A stretch of 64,000 nt of DNA from assembly GCF_009833495.1 (NCBI RefSeq), contig NZ_WUWG01000006.1, positions 124,001 through 188,000 of the forward strand, read 5' to 3'. Shown one piece after another: positions 8,467 to 17,899 of the stretch. Under the pieces are notes generated by a model. The model saw only the letters and a list, made by a program, of their open reading frames with translations, made no database searches and had not been told where the DNA came from. This DNA is from Oceanomicrobium pacificus. GTDB lineage: Bacteria; Pseudomonadota; Alphaproteobacteria; Rhodobacterales; Rhodobacteraceae. Position 1 is the stretch's first letter; every line of letters begins with the position of its first letter. The position numbers and the translations under genes were made by a program.

Positions 8467-9555
8467 ATGAAACACTCTGTTGCGCTAGCGACCGCGATCG
8501 TCAGCCTCGCAACGGCCGTTTCGGCACAGGACAATGTGCTGAACGTCTACAACTGGTCCGACTATATCGCCGAGGACACGATCGAGAAGTTCGAGGCGGA
8601 GACCGGCATCAAGGTCAATTACGACGTGTTCGACAGCAACGAGGTGCTGGAAGCCAAGATGCTGGCCGGCAATTCCGGCTATGACATCGTCGTGCCGACC
8701 TCCGACTTCCTGCAGCGCCAGATCGCGGCAGGCGTCTATCAGAAGCTCGACAAGTCGAAGCTGCCGAACCTGTCCAACATGGACGCGGCGCTGATGGAAA
8801 ACGCCGCTGCATATGATGCTGGCAACGAACATGCCGTCATCTACATGTGGGGCACGACTGGTATCGGCTACAATGCCGGCATGGTGGCCGAGCGGCTCGG
8901 CGACGATGCGCCGACCGACAGCTGGGCGCTGATCTTCGAGGAAGAGAATGCAGCCAAGCTGGCCGATTGCGGCATCTCGATGCTCGACGCGCCGACCGAA
9001 ATGCTGCCCGCGGCGATGAACTATCTCGGCCTCGACCCGCAGTCGACCAACAAGGAAGATTTCGAGGCCGGTGCCGCGCTGCTGGAAAAAGTGCGCCCGC
9101 ATGTGCGCTACTTCCATTCCTCGCAGTATATTTCCGACCTCGCCAATGGCGAGATCTGCGTGGCTGTCGGCTGGTCCGGCGATGTCTTCCAGGCCCAGGC
9201 CCGTGCCGACGAAGCGGAGAATGGCGTCGAGGTGGTCTACGAGATCCCCAAAGAAGGCGCCCTGCAGTGGTTCGACATGATGGCCATTCCGGCCGACGCG
9301 CCGAATCCCGAGGCCGCGCACCAGTTCATCAACTTCGTGATGGACGCGCAGATCACCGCCGACATCACCAACTATGTCTGGTACGCGAATGCCAACGAGG
9401 CCTCGATGCCGCTGGTCGACGAGGAAATCACCTCCGACACGGGCATCTTCCCCTCCGAGGAAGCCAAATCGCGTCTCTGGGCGGCCAAGGTCTATGACGC
9501 CAAGACCGACCGCGTCGTGACCCGCCTCTGGACCAAGGTGAAAACCGGCCAGTAA
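8467..9555 (+). CDS. potF: Periplasmic spermidine/putrescine-binding protein (PotF-like)
   Basis: A 362-residue extracellular solute-binding protein for polyamines. Start at 8467 is preceded by ACAGGAGCCAAGGA, and the Sec signal runs to about residue 20 (ATAVSA, then QDNVLNVYNWSDYI). VYNWSDYI followed by FEAETGIKVNYD, SGYDIVVPTSDF and the WGTTGIGYN region is the PotD/PotF pattern. No permease or ATPase genes lie beside it; the next gene on the same strand is a glutamine-synthetase-family enzyme, separated by a strong terminator hairpin. It could therefore serve an ABC transporter encoded elsewhere. Putrescine preference is inferred from the neighbour. Confidence 0.88.
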   Translation: MKHSVALATAIVSLATAVSAQDNVLNVYNWSDYIAEDTIEKFEAETGIKVNYDVFDSNEVLEAKMLAGNSGYDIVVPTSDFLQRQIAAGVYQKLDKSKLPNLSNMDAALMENAAAYDAGNEHAVIYMWGTTGIGYNAGMVAERLGDDAPTDSWALIFEEENAAKLADCGISMLDAPTEMLPAAMNYLGLDPQSTNKEDFEAGAALLEKVRPHVRYFHSSQYISDLANGEICVAVGWSGDVFQAQARADEAENGVEVVYEIPKEGALQWFDMMAIPADAPNPEAAHQFINFVMDAQITADITNYVWYANANEASMPLVDEEITSDTGIFPSEEAKSRLWAAKVYDAKTDRVVTRLWTKVKTGQ

Positions 9556-9600
9556 GGCTCGATTCCGGCTGCCCGTGACGCGCGGGCGGCCCCTGATACC

Positions 9601-9632
9601 GGCCCGCGGCGCAGACTGTGCCGCGGGCCTTT
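9601..9632 (+). terminator. Intrinsic terminator after potF
   Basis: GGCCCGCGGC (9601-9610) and GCCGCGGGCC (9620-9629) form a perfect 10-bp stem with a 9-nt loop, followed by TTT. It lies 45 bp after the potF stop and would end its transcript before the glutamine-synthetase-like gene. Confidence 0.75.
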
Positions 9633-9776
9633 CCAGAAGAGGGCCGGATGTTTGCCGCGCCCGTCCCCCCGGCAGGGCCGCTGGATCACCGGCGGCACAG
9701 GCGTCAGAGCCTGGATACGGGTGGGGCATCCCGACCGGACCCACTCATGTCCGAAAAAAACCAAGAAGGATATCCC

Positions 9777-11144
9777 ATGGTCAGCCCGACCGATTTCATC
9801 GCCCGTCTCCCGCAGCCCTTGCAGGAGTGGCTCGATGGCCAACGTATCGAAGAAGTGGAATGCGTGATCGCCGACATTCCCGGCATCTCGCGCGGCAAGG
9901 CGATGCCGAGCGCGAAATTCGCCAAGGGCGACCGCACCTTCCTGCCCAAGTCGATCTTCTATCAGAGCATCGCGGGCGACTATGTGGACATGGATATCGC
10001 CAACCAGTGGACCGAATCGGACATGGTGCTCGTGCCCGACTATGACGCGGCCACGGCCATGCCATGGGCGGGCGACATCACGATCCAGGTCATCCACGAT
10101 ATTGTTGACCTCGAAGGCCGGCCGGTGGAGCTTGCCCCGCGCAACGTGCTGCGCAAGGTGCTCGATCTCTACAAGGCGGAAGGCTGGGCGCCGGTTGTCG
10201 CGCCGGAGATGGAATTCTACCTCACCAAGCCCAATCTCGACCCGAACCAGCCGATCGAGCCGCCGATGGGCCGGACCGGACGACGCGTTGTGTCGCGGCA
10301 GGCCTATTCGATGATGGCGGTCGACGAATATGGACCGGTGATCGACGATATTTACGATTTCGCCGAAGCGCAGGGGATCGAGATCGACACGATCATTCAG
10401 GAAGGCGGCGCCGGGCAGATCGAGATCAACTTCCTGCATGGCGATCCGCTGAAGCTCGCCGATCAGGTCTTCGTCTTCAAACGCACCATCCGCGAGGCCG
10501 CGCTGCGTCATGGCTGTTTCGCGACCTTCATGGCCAAGCCGATGGCCGACGAGCCGGGCAGCGCCATGCATATCCACCAGTCGGTCACCGATCTGGAGAC
10601 CGGTGCCAACCTGTTCAACGGACCCGATGACGAGCCAACGGACCTGTTCTACGGGTTCCTCGCCGGCCAGCAGAACCATCTGGCGACGGTCATCTGCATG
10701 CTGGCGCCTTATGTGAACAGCTACCGCCGGTTTGTGGCCAGCGGCTCGGCACCGATCAACCTCGAATGGGGCAGCGACAACCGCACCACGGGCCTGCGCA
10801 TCCCGATTGCCAACCCCGCTGCCCGCCGGGTGGAAAACCGGGTGATTGGCATGGATGCCAACCCCTACATTGCGATCGCTGCAAGCCTTGCCTGCGGCTA
10901 TGTCGGGATGAAAAACGGCGAGACGCCGCGCCCGTCGATCGACGGCGAGGCCTATGACATGCCGCGCGCATTGCCGCGCGACCTGCTCGAAGGGATCGAG
11001 CTTTTCGACCAGTTCCCGGCGATCAAGGAAATCCTCGGACAGGAGTTCTGCTCGGTCTATATCGCGACCAAGAAGCAGGAGGTGGAGGAGTTCATGAAGG
11101 TGATCTCGCCCTGGGAGCGGGAGCATCTTCTGCTCAACGTCTGA
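9777..11144 (+). CDS. Glutamine synthetase family enzyme, probable gamma-glutamylputrescine synthetase
   Basis: A 455-residue type-I-fold glutamine synthetase relative that would ligate glutamate to an amine using ATP. The start at 9777 is decided by AGAAGGA six nt upstream; an ATG at 9747 in the same frame has no such site. Visible landmarks: APEMEFYL (catalytic Glu of the GS core), GGAGQIEINF, the HIHQS segment in place of classic NGSGMHVH, and NRTTGLRIP. This divergence from GlnA and the polyamine-binding protein just upstream fit the PuuA/GlnT group that glutamylates putrescine for catabolism. Other amine or amino-acid ligases of this family remain possible. The rest of a Puu pathway is not in the window. 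Confidence 0.82.
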   Translation: MVSPTDFIARLPQPLQEWLDGQRIEEVECVIADIPGISRGKAMPSAKFAKGDRTFLPKSIFYQSIAGDYVDMDIANQWTESDMVLVPDYDAATAMPWAGDITIQVIHDIVDLEGRPVELAPRNVLRKVLDLYKAEGWAPVVAPEMEFYLTKPNLDPNQPIEPPMGRTGRRVVSRQAYSMMAVDEYGPVIDDIYDFAEAQGIEIDTIIQEGGAGQIEINFLHGDPLKLADQVFVFKRTIREAALRHGCFATFMAKPMADEPGSAMHIHQSVTDLETGANLFNGPDDEPTDLFYGFLAGQQNHLATVICMLAPYVNSYRRFVASGSAPINLEWGSDNRTTGLRIPIANPAARRVENRVIGMDANPYIAIAASLACGYVGMKNGETPRPSIDGEAYDMPRALPRDLLEGIELFDQFPAIKEILGQEFCSVYIATKKQEVEEFMKVISPWEREHLLLNV

Positions 11145-11175
11145 CGCAAACGTGTAGCGAAAACGTGTCGCTCCG

Positions 11176-11199
11176 GCCCGCATCTGCAGGGATGCGGGC
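11176..11199 (+). terminator. Hairpin after glutamine-synthetase-like gene
   Basis: GCCCGCATC (11176-11184) pairs with GATGCGGGC (11191-11199) over a 6-nt loop, 32 bp after the stop codon. What follows is C-rich rather than T-rich, so it is a candidate terminator only. A 10-bp near-repeat (AACGTGTAGC/AACGTGTCGC) lies just before it. Confidence 0.5.
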
Positions 11200-11266
11200 A
11201 ATCCCCCTTTGACCCGATGCGCGAAGGCGCTAGGGTTGCGTGATCCCAAGGGGCAAAGGGGAAGAC

Positions 11267-13228
11267 ATGGGGCAGGCTGTCGGTTCTGGCTATCGTGGAA
11301 TACCCCGCACGGGGTGGCGCGGCGCGGCGCTCCGGTTTCTGGTCCTTTTCAGCCTGCTTGCACCGCAACCCGCTGCAGCGATTGAGATTTTCGGCCTGAA
11401 GATCTTTGAGGGCGACGAGGTCGAATCCGAGATCGAGAACCCCGTCACCTACACCACCACCTTCCGTTTCCGCGGCCCGTCGGGGCGCAAGGATGATGTG
11501 ATCGAGGGCCGGGTGCGGGATGCATCGCGCCTCATCGGGGATGAGGGTGACGCCGTTCCGGGAACGACCGGCCTGCTTGCCAAGGCCAATAACGATTACA
11601 CCAATATCCTCGCCACGCTCTACCGGCGCGCCTATTACAACGGCGTCATCTCCATCCGTATCAACGGGCAGGAGGCCGCCGATATCTCCCCCTTGCAGCG
11701 GATGCCGTCGAAGGTCAGCATCGTGATCGACGTGCAGTCGGGAGAGACCTTCCGTTTCGGCACCGCGCGCGTCATCAACCCCGCACCCACGCGGGTGACG
11801 CCGGATGATGAGGTGGAGAAGCCCGAGGAGCTTGATTTCCGTCCCGGCGCCCGCGCCTATTCGGACATCATCCCGGCGGTCGGGGCCTATAATGTGGAAC
11901 TGTGGCGCCAGCAGGGGCACGCCAAGGCCGAAGTGGTGGAGGAAGAGGTGCTCGCCTTCCATCCGGAGGAACGGCTCGACGTGACGATCGGCATCCAGCC
12001 GGGGCCGCGCATGGTCTTCGGTCCAGTAACCAGTTCGGGCACGACGCGCGTCGACCGGGACTTCATCATCTACATGGCAGGCCTCGAACCGGGGGAGGAG
12101 TTCGATCCTGACCTGATCAAGCGGGCGAGTGACCGGCTGAGCCGGCTCGGGGTGTTCAGCGCCGTGCAGATTCAGGAACCCGACACGAACAGCAACGTCC
12201 AGCCGATCAACATCGAGGTCGAGGACCGCAAACCGCGCCGGATCGGCTTCGGTGGTTCTGTCTCGTCCATCGACGGGATCGGGCTGGAGGCCTACTGGCT
12301 CCATCGCAACCTGTTCGGGCGGGCGGAGCGGCTGCGCTTCGACTTCATCATCAAGGACCTGAAGGCCGAGGACCTGCAGCTGGAAGAGGGGCTCGGCACC
12401 TTCAGCTACCTGTTCCAGGGCACATTCACCAAGCCCGGCATCATCAACCCTGACACCGATCTGGAACTGATCGCCCGCGCCCAGCAGGAAGATCTGGAAA
12501 ACTATCGCGAGCGGTCCGTCGAGTTCAGTGCGGGCCTCAACTATGTGCGCGACGAACGCGTCCGCGGGCGGCTGTCGGTCTTCGGCAACCGGGCGCGGTT
12601 CGAGGATGATCTGGGCACGCGCGACTTCTCCACCTTCGGGCTGATCGGCGGGCTGACGCTCGACGAACGTGACGATTTCCAAGACCCGAGGGAGGGCTAT
12701 TTCATCGATGTCGAGGCCAAGCCGTTCTACGAGTTTTCCTTCGACAACCAGTCGGTGCGCACCACGGTGGAGGGGCGCGGCTATTACGGGTTCGGGGAGT
12801 CGAAGAACTGGGTTCTGGCGGGCCGGCTGAAGCTGGGCACCGTGCCGGGGGCAAGCCTGGCGGAAACCTCGCCCGACAATCTCTTCTTCGCCGGTGGCGG
12901 CGGATCGGTGCGCGGCTATCCGTTCCAGGGGATCGGTGTCGACGTGCCGGGTGTCGGCACGCTCGGCGGCCGGTCGCTGGTCGAGGGATCGGCGGAACTC
13001 CGGGTCCGGCGCAACTCGCCCTTCGGGCTGGCAGCCTTTGTCGATGCCGCCCATGTGGGCGCGGACGTCGTTCCGACCTTTGACGAGGATGTCTATTTCG
13101 GTGCCGGCGCGGGCGTGCGCTACTTCACCTCCGTCGGCGTGTTGCGGCTCGATCTGGCCGCACCGCTGAACCGGCGGGACGGCGACCCGAAATATGGTGT
13201 CTATATCGGCATCGGGCAGGCGTTCTGA
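11267..13228 (+). CDS. tamA: TamA-like outer membrane assembly factor (BamA/Omp85 superfamily)
   Basis: A 653-residue outer-membrane barrel protein that, with TamB, helps insert surface proteins and move lipids to the outer membrane. The start at 11267 has AAGGGGAAG upstream; a GTG at 11240 in frame is less favourable. A Sec signal ends near PQPAAA (about 32), followed by POTRA-like segments and, from about 300, the Omp85 barrel. The C-terminus ends in Phe as expected for a barrel protein (YIGIGQAF), and the barrel contains the conserved GGGGSVRGY motif. The next gene is tamB, overlapping by 1 bp (TGATG). Confidence 0.92.
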   Translation: MGQAVGSGYRGIPRTGWRGAALRFLVLFSLLAPQPAAAIEIFGLKIFEGDEVESEIENPVTYTTTFRFRGPSGRKDDVIEGRVRDASRLIGDEGDAVPGTTGLLAKANNDYTNILATLYRRAYYNGVISIRINGQEAADISPLQRMPSKVSIVIDVQSGETFRFGTARVINPAPTRVTPDDEVEKPEELDFRPGARAYSDIIPAVGAYNVELWRQQGHAKAEVVEEEVLAFHPEERLDVTIGIQPGPRMVFGPVTSSGTTRVDRDFIIYMAGLEPGEEFDPDLIKRASDRLSRLGVFSAVQIQEPDTNSNVQPINIEVEDRKPRRIGFGGSVSSIDGIGLEAYWLHRNLFGRAERLRFDFIIKDLKAEDLQLEEGLGTFSYLFQGTFTKPGIINPDTDLELIARAQQEDLENYRERSVEFSAGLNYVRDERVRGRLSVFGNRARFEDDLGTRDFSTFGLIGGLTLDERDDFQDPREGYFIDVEAKPFYEFSFDNQSVRTTVEGRGYYGFGESKNWVLAGRLKLGTVPGASLAETSPDNLFFAGGGGSVRGYPFQGIGVDVPGVGTLGGRSLVEGSAELRVRRNSPFGLAAFVDAAHVGADVVPTFDEDVYFGAGAGVRYFTSVGVLRLDLAAPLNRRDGDPKYGVYIGIGQAF

Positions 13229-16200
13229 TGCGGGGGCTTGGGATCATCGCGGCGCTGCTTCTGGGCGTCGGTGTGGCCGTGGCGCAGGGCACGGACGAGG
13301 CGGTGGACAGCGTCGAGACGCAAGCCGCCGAACCGGCGGATGAACTGACGCCGGCACAGAGCAATTCGCGCATCGTCCGGTTTCTGGAGGACACGATTTC
13401 ATCGCCCACGCGGCAGATCCGCCTGCAGGGCGTGGACGGCGTCCTGTCATCCAATGGACGGATCGAGGCGATCACTGTCTCCGATGAACAGGGCGTCTGG
13501 CTGCGGATCGACAATATCCTGATGGACTGGAACCGTCTGGCCCTGTTGCGCGGACGGCTCAACATCAACGAGTTTTCCGCCGAGCGGATCACGATGCTGC
13601 GCAAACCGCTGCCGGACCCGGATGCGGTACCCGATCCCGAGGCCAAGCCCTTCGCGCTGCCCGACCTGCCCGTGGCCATCAATATCGGGTCCCTGAAAGC
13701 CGGCGAGATCGACATTGGCGAACAGGTGATAGGCCGCCCGGCCGCGCTGTCGCTCGACGGGAACCTGACGCTTGCAAACGGCGACCTGAGCACCGACCTC
13801 GATATCGTGGAGATGGGCACGGGGTCGGGGCGGCTCGACCTGCGCCTCGACTATGTAGGCGAGAGCCGCGACGTGGACATGGACCTTCTCCTGTCCGAGG
13901 GGCCGGATGGGATTCTGGTCAGCCTGCTCGATGTGGAGCGTCGCCCCGCAATCCGGTTGCGGCTTGCCGGTGCCGGACCGCTCGATGATCTCGACCTCGA
14001 TCTGTCGCTCGATGCGCGGGCCACCCGAGTTGTCGACGGGCTGATCTCGCTGCGCGGTGACGAAAGCGGTCTGTCTTTCGACGCGGATATTCTGGCACAG
14101 CTCGAAATGCTGACGCCGCCGGAACTGGATCCGTTCTTCCGTGGCCGCACGGCGCTGTCGACCGCCGGTGTGCTGCCCACGGGCGGTGGGATCATCCTGA
14201 CCGAGGCCGATCTGCGGACCGCCGCCATGACCCTGTCCGCAGCGCTTGCCACGTCGCCGGACTGGTTTCCCGAACAGATCGCCCTGTCGGCGGATATCTC
14301 GCAGGGCAACGGCCAGCCCGTGGTCCTGCCCTTCGCCAATGGCGCATCGGTGGCCGATATCACGCTGGAAGCAGCGCTCGGATCGGCGGACGGGCCAGGC
14401 TGGGAGGCGGCGCTGACCGTGACCGACCTGCGCTCGGAGGCGGTCTCGATCGGGGCGGCCGAACTGGTCGGGTTCGGGGAGGCCGAGAACCTCTCCTCAC
14501 CCGGCACGCGGGCGCTCAGTTTCGATGTCGAGGGCCGGGTCGACGGGATCGACACCGGATCGGTCGCGATCAACGAGACCGTGTCGGAGGGTATCGACCT
14601 GATCGCTCGCGGCAGATGGGCCTCGGGCGCGCCGGTCGTCTTCAGCGAGGCGCAACTGCTCGGCGCGGGGTCGGTAATTGCCCTTGCGGGCGAGATGTTC
14701 GAGGGGCTCTTCACCGGAGCGCTGCAGGCGCGTGTGCCGGATATGGAGACGCTCGCACCGCTGACCGGAATGGCGCTCGACGGGGCGCTCGATCTGGGCC
14801 TGTCGGGCACCGTGACACCGCTTTCGGGCGCCTTCGATCTGGCGCTCGACGGTACGGGCTCCAACCTCGCAACCGGCATCGCGCAGGCTGATGCGGTGCT
14901 GGCAGGCGAAACCAAGCTTTCCGGTCAGGCGGTACGGGACGAAACCGGGCTGCGCATCGACGGCCTGACGCTGGAGAACCCGCAACTGACGGCCAACGGC
15001 GAAGCAGCGCTGGCATCAACCGGCATTTCCGCCACGCTTGACGCGGGTCTGAGCGATCTGGCTCTGGTGGCCGGAACGGCCGTGACCGGGGCTGCGGATC
15101 TCTCGATTGATTTGGCCGGGTCAGAGGGGCCGAAACCGCTGGCCGTGCAGGTGCTGGTGACCGAGGGCACGGTTGTCGGGCAACCGCTCAGCGCGCTCAA
15201 GCTCGATTTCGAGGGAACGCTCGACGGTGCCGCACTGGCGGGCGACATTTCCGGCGACGCGGCGCTGGCCGGAGAGGCCGTGACCCTTGCCGCCGCGCTT
15301 GACACGGATGGTGTCATCTCGCTCGACGGGCTCGACCTGCGGGTCGCCGATGCCGCACTGGCCGGCGATCTGGTCTATTCCGAAGGTCCGGCGATTCAGT
15401 CTACGCTGGCGCTTGCCGTGCCGGACCTGGCCAATCTCGGCCGGATGGTCGGGATCGATCTGGCCGGCCAGATGAACGGCAAGCTCACCCTGTCCCCCGA
15501 GCCGTCGGGGCAGGCGGCCACGCTCGATGCCGATCTGGCCGAGATCGAGGCGTTCGGGGTGACCGTGGCCGTGGCCACGGCCGACATCACGGCGACGGAC
15601 CTGTTCGGCGCGCTCGTCCTGCAGGGGCAGATCGATGCGCAAACCATCGGCGTTGCGGGGCAGGTGATCCCGTCCGTGTCGGTCGATGCGACCGGGCAGG
15701 GCGGGGCGACGCGGCTCGTGGTCGATGCCGCGCTCATGCAGGGCCTGCAGCTTGATACGGTGGCCGATGTGGCGCTGACCGAGCCGGGCGTGACCGTCGA
15801 TCTGCAATCGCTCACCGTCGCCAAGGGCGAGCCGCTTCTGTCGCTGACGGCGCCGACGCGGCTTTCCATGTCGGGCGGGACCATTTCGTTGGACGAGGCG
15901 CGGTTTCTGGCGGGCGAGGGCCGGCTGGCGCTGGAGGCCGAGCTCGGCCCCGAGATCGACGCAACCGCGCGGCTCGATGCGGTTCCCGTCGCGTTGGTCA
16001 ATCCGTTCGTGCCCAATCTCGGGGCGAGCGGCTTCGTTTCGGGAACAGTGGCGGTCGGCGGTCCACGGGATGCACCAGAGGCCACCCTCGACCTGACCGG
16101 CGATGATATCGGGCTGGCGGCAGCAGCCGCAGCGGGAACCGTGGATGTGGCGCTGACCGGCACCGCATCGACCGAGCAAGTCGCCGTGACGGCCAATGTC

Positions 16201-17877
16201 GGCTCGGACGAGGGGCTGGCGCTCGACGCGGATGTGACCTTCGCGCCGAAGACCGGCGACCTGTCCGGTTCGGCCCAGATCGCGGCTTTCCCCGTCGCTT
16301 ATGCCAACGCTTTCGTGCCGGGGCAGGGGTTTGGCGGAACCGTGAGCGGATCGGCCACGCTGGGCGGCACCCTGACCGACCCGCAGGCCGAATTTGACCT
16401 GACAGCCAGCGGCGTCAGCACGGCGCAATTCCGCGAAATCGGAATCAGCGGGCTGGAAGCATCGGCAAGCGGTAGTTTCGCGGGGCAGACACTGACCGTG
16501 GCCGCCCTCGACCTGCGCGGCGCCAACGGGCTGACCGGGTCGGCGTCGGGAACCGTGCCGCTCGACGGCAGCCCGCTTGACCTGACCGCCACCGCGCAGG
16601 TGCCGGCCATCATTGCAACCGCCGTGATGGGGGCGGGTGCGCCCCGGTTCGGCGGGACGATTTCGGCCGACCTGTCGGTCGGCGGGGCGCTCACTGCGCC
16701 GAGCCTCAACGGCTCTGTGTCGACCGGCAACCTGACGGTTTTCGATCCGACCACCAATGTGGAGATATCACCGCTGACGGCCCAGATTTCGATCAACAAC
16801 GGCACCGCCACGATCAATCAGGCGCAGGCACGGCTCACAGCGGGTGGCACGATCGATATCGGCGGTTCGGTCGGCCTGACGTCGCCCGGCATTCCTACCG
16901 ACCTGACGGTGCGGTTCAATCAGGCCACCTATTCGGACGGGCAGTTCCTGACGACCGAGGTGGACGGCCAGATCACCGTCACCGGCGCCCTGACATCCGG
17001 TCCGCTGATTGCCGGCACGATCAATGTGAATGAGGCGGAGATCGCGCTGGCGAACCTGCCGCCCGGCTCCGATACGCTGCTGAAAGTCCAGCATATCCGC
17101 CCCTCCCGTCCGGTGGACGAGACATTGCGCCGCGCGCTTGGGGACGATTATGACCGGCCGGATGAGGGCGGCGGCGGCGTTCCCATCGCGTTCGACCTGA
17201 CCGTCAACGCACCGGCGCGCGTGTTCGTCCGCGGGCTCGGGCTCGATGCGGAACTCGGTGGCCAGATGAGCTTGCAGGGCACCACGGCGGCGCCGGTGAC
17301 GATCGGGTCGGTCCAGCTGATCCGCGGGCGCTTCACCTTTGGCGGCCAGCGCATAGACCTGATCGAGGGCGAGGTCCGGCTGATCGGTGATCTGGACCCG
17401 GAAATCCGCTTCGTTGCCGGCAACCGGGGCGACAATGTGGATGCGTTCGTCAATGTGACGGGCCGCGCCTCCGCGCCCGAAATCACTTTCACCTCCAGCC
17501 CGCCGCTGCCGCAGGACGAGATCCTTGCCCAGCTTCTGTTCGGGCGTTCGGTCAACGAACTGACCACCTTCCAGGTTGCGTCCATCGCGGCTTCGGCAGC
17601 CTCCATCGGGCGGGGCGGGGGCGGCGGCCTGACGGGCGGCCTGCGCGATGCGACGGGTCTCGACGATCTGGAACTGGTCACCGATGACGAGGGCAAGGCC
17701 GCGGTGCGCGGCGGCACCTATATCAACGACAATATCTATCTGGAGATCGAGGCCGGGTCGGAGGGCCGCACGGAGGCGATCATCAACCTCGACATCACGC
17801 GCAGCATCCGGGCACGCGGCACGGTGGACAATCGCGGCGACAGTTCGATCGGCCTGTTCTTCGAGCGCGACTATTAA
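13228..17877 (+). CDS. tamB: TamB, translocation and assembly module inner membrane protein
   Basis: A 1549-residue protein of the TamB/YtfN family (AsmA-like; bridge between inner and outer membrane). The N-terminal hydrophobic segment (RGLGIIAALLLGVGVAVAQ) anchors or exports it. Most of the length is a long series of short beta-rich repeats with LDLxxx patterns, consistent with the hydrophobic-groove beta-taco fold thought to carry lipids. The C-terminal 300 residues are the conserved DUF490 domain, ending in LFFERDY. The start codon overlaps the tamA stop, so the two proteins are co-translated. Confidence 0.92.
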   Translation: MRGLGIIAALLLGVGVAVAQGTDEAVDSVETQAAEPADELTPAQSNSRIVRFLEDTISSPTRQIRLQGVDGVLSSNGRIEAITVSDEQGVWLRIDNILMDWNRLALLRGRLNINEFSAERITMLRKPLPDPDAVPDPEAKPFALPDLPVAINIGSLKAGEIDIGEQVIGRPAALSLDGNLTLANGDLSTDLDIVEMGTGSGRLDLRLDYVGESRDVDMDLLLSEGPDGILVSLLDVERRPAIRLRLAGAGPLDDLDLDLSLDARATRVVDGLISLRGDESGLSFDADILAQLEMLTPPELDPFFRGRTALSTAGVLPTGGGIILTEADLRTAAMTLSAALATSPDWFPEQIALSADISQGNGQPVVLPFANGASVADITLEAALGSADGPGWEAALTVTDLRSEAVSIGAAELVGFGEAENLSSPGTRALSFDVEGRVDGIDTGSVAINETVSEGIDLIARGRWASGAPVVFSEAQLLGAGSVIALAGEMFEGLFTGALQARVPDMETLAPLTGMALDGALDLGLSGTVTPLSGAFDLALDGTGSNLATGIAQADAVLAGETKLSGQAVRDETGLRIDGLTLENPQLTANGEAALASTGISATLDAGLSDLALVAGTAVTGAADLSIDLAGSEGPKPLAVQVLVTEGTVVGQPLSALKLDFEGTLDGAALAGDISGDAALAGEAVTLAAALDTDGVISLDGLDLRVADAALAGDLVYSEGPAIQSTLALAVPDLANLGRMVGIDLAGQMNGKLTLSPEPSGQAATLDADLAEIEAFGVTVAVATADITATDLFGALVLQGQIDAQTIGVAGQVIPSVSVDATGQGGATRLVVDAALMQGLQLDTVADVALTEPGVTVDLQSLTVAKGEPLLSLTAPTRLSMSGGTISLDEARFLAGEGRLALEAELGPEIDATARLDAVPVALVNPFVPNLGASGFVSGTVAVGGPRDAPEATLDLTGDDIGLAAAAAAGTVDVALTGTASTEQVAVTANVGSDEGLALDADVTFAPKTGDLSGSAQIAAFPVAYANAFVPGQGFGGTVSGSATLGGTLTDPQAEFDLTASGVSTAQFREIGISGLEASASGSFAGQTLTVAALDLRGANGLTGSASGTVPLDGSPLDLTATAQVPAIIATAVMGAGAPRFGGTISADLSVGGALTAPSLNGSVSTGNLTVFDPTTNVEISPLTAQISINNGTATINQAQARLTAGGTIDIGGSVGLTSPGIPTDLTVRFNQATYSDGQFLTTEVDGQITVTGALTSGPLIAGTINVNEAEIALANLPPGSDTLLKVQHIRPSRPVDETLRRALGDDYDRPDEGGGGVPIAFDLTVNAPARVFVRGLGLDAELGGQMSLQGTTAAPVTIGSVQLIRGRFTFGGQRIDLIEGEVRLIGDLDPEIRFVAGNRGDNVDAFVNVTGRASAPEITFTSSPPLPQDEILAQLLFGRSVNELTTFQVASIAASAASIGRGGGGGLTGGLRDATGLDDLELVTDDEGKAAVRGGTYINDNIYLEIEAGSEGRTEAIINLDITRSIRARGTVDNRGDSSIGLFFERDY

Positions 17878-17899
17878 GACGTAGCGCGCAGGCGGGTGC

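Noticed and set aside
9492-11249. 585-codon minus-strand frame opposite the glutamine-synthetase-like gene
   Set aside because: Antisense of a gene with clear catalytic motifs and Shine-Dalgarno.
11057-13054. 665-codon minus-strand frame opposite tamA
   Set aside because: The plus strand encodes a complete TamA with signal peptide and C-terminal Phe; the antisense shows no domain.
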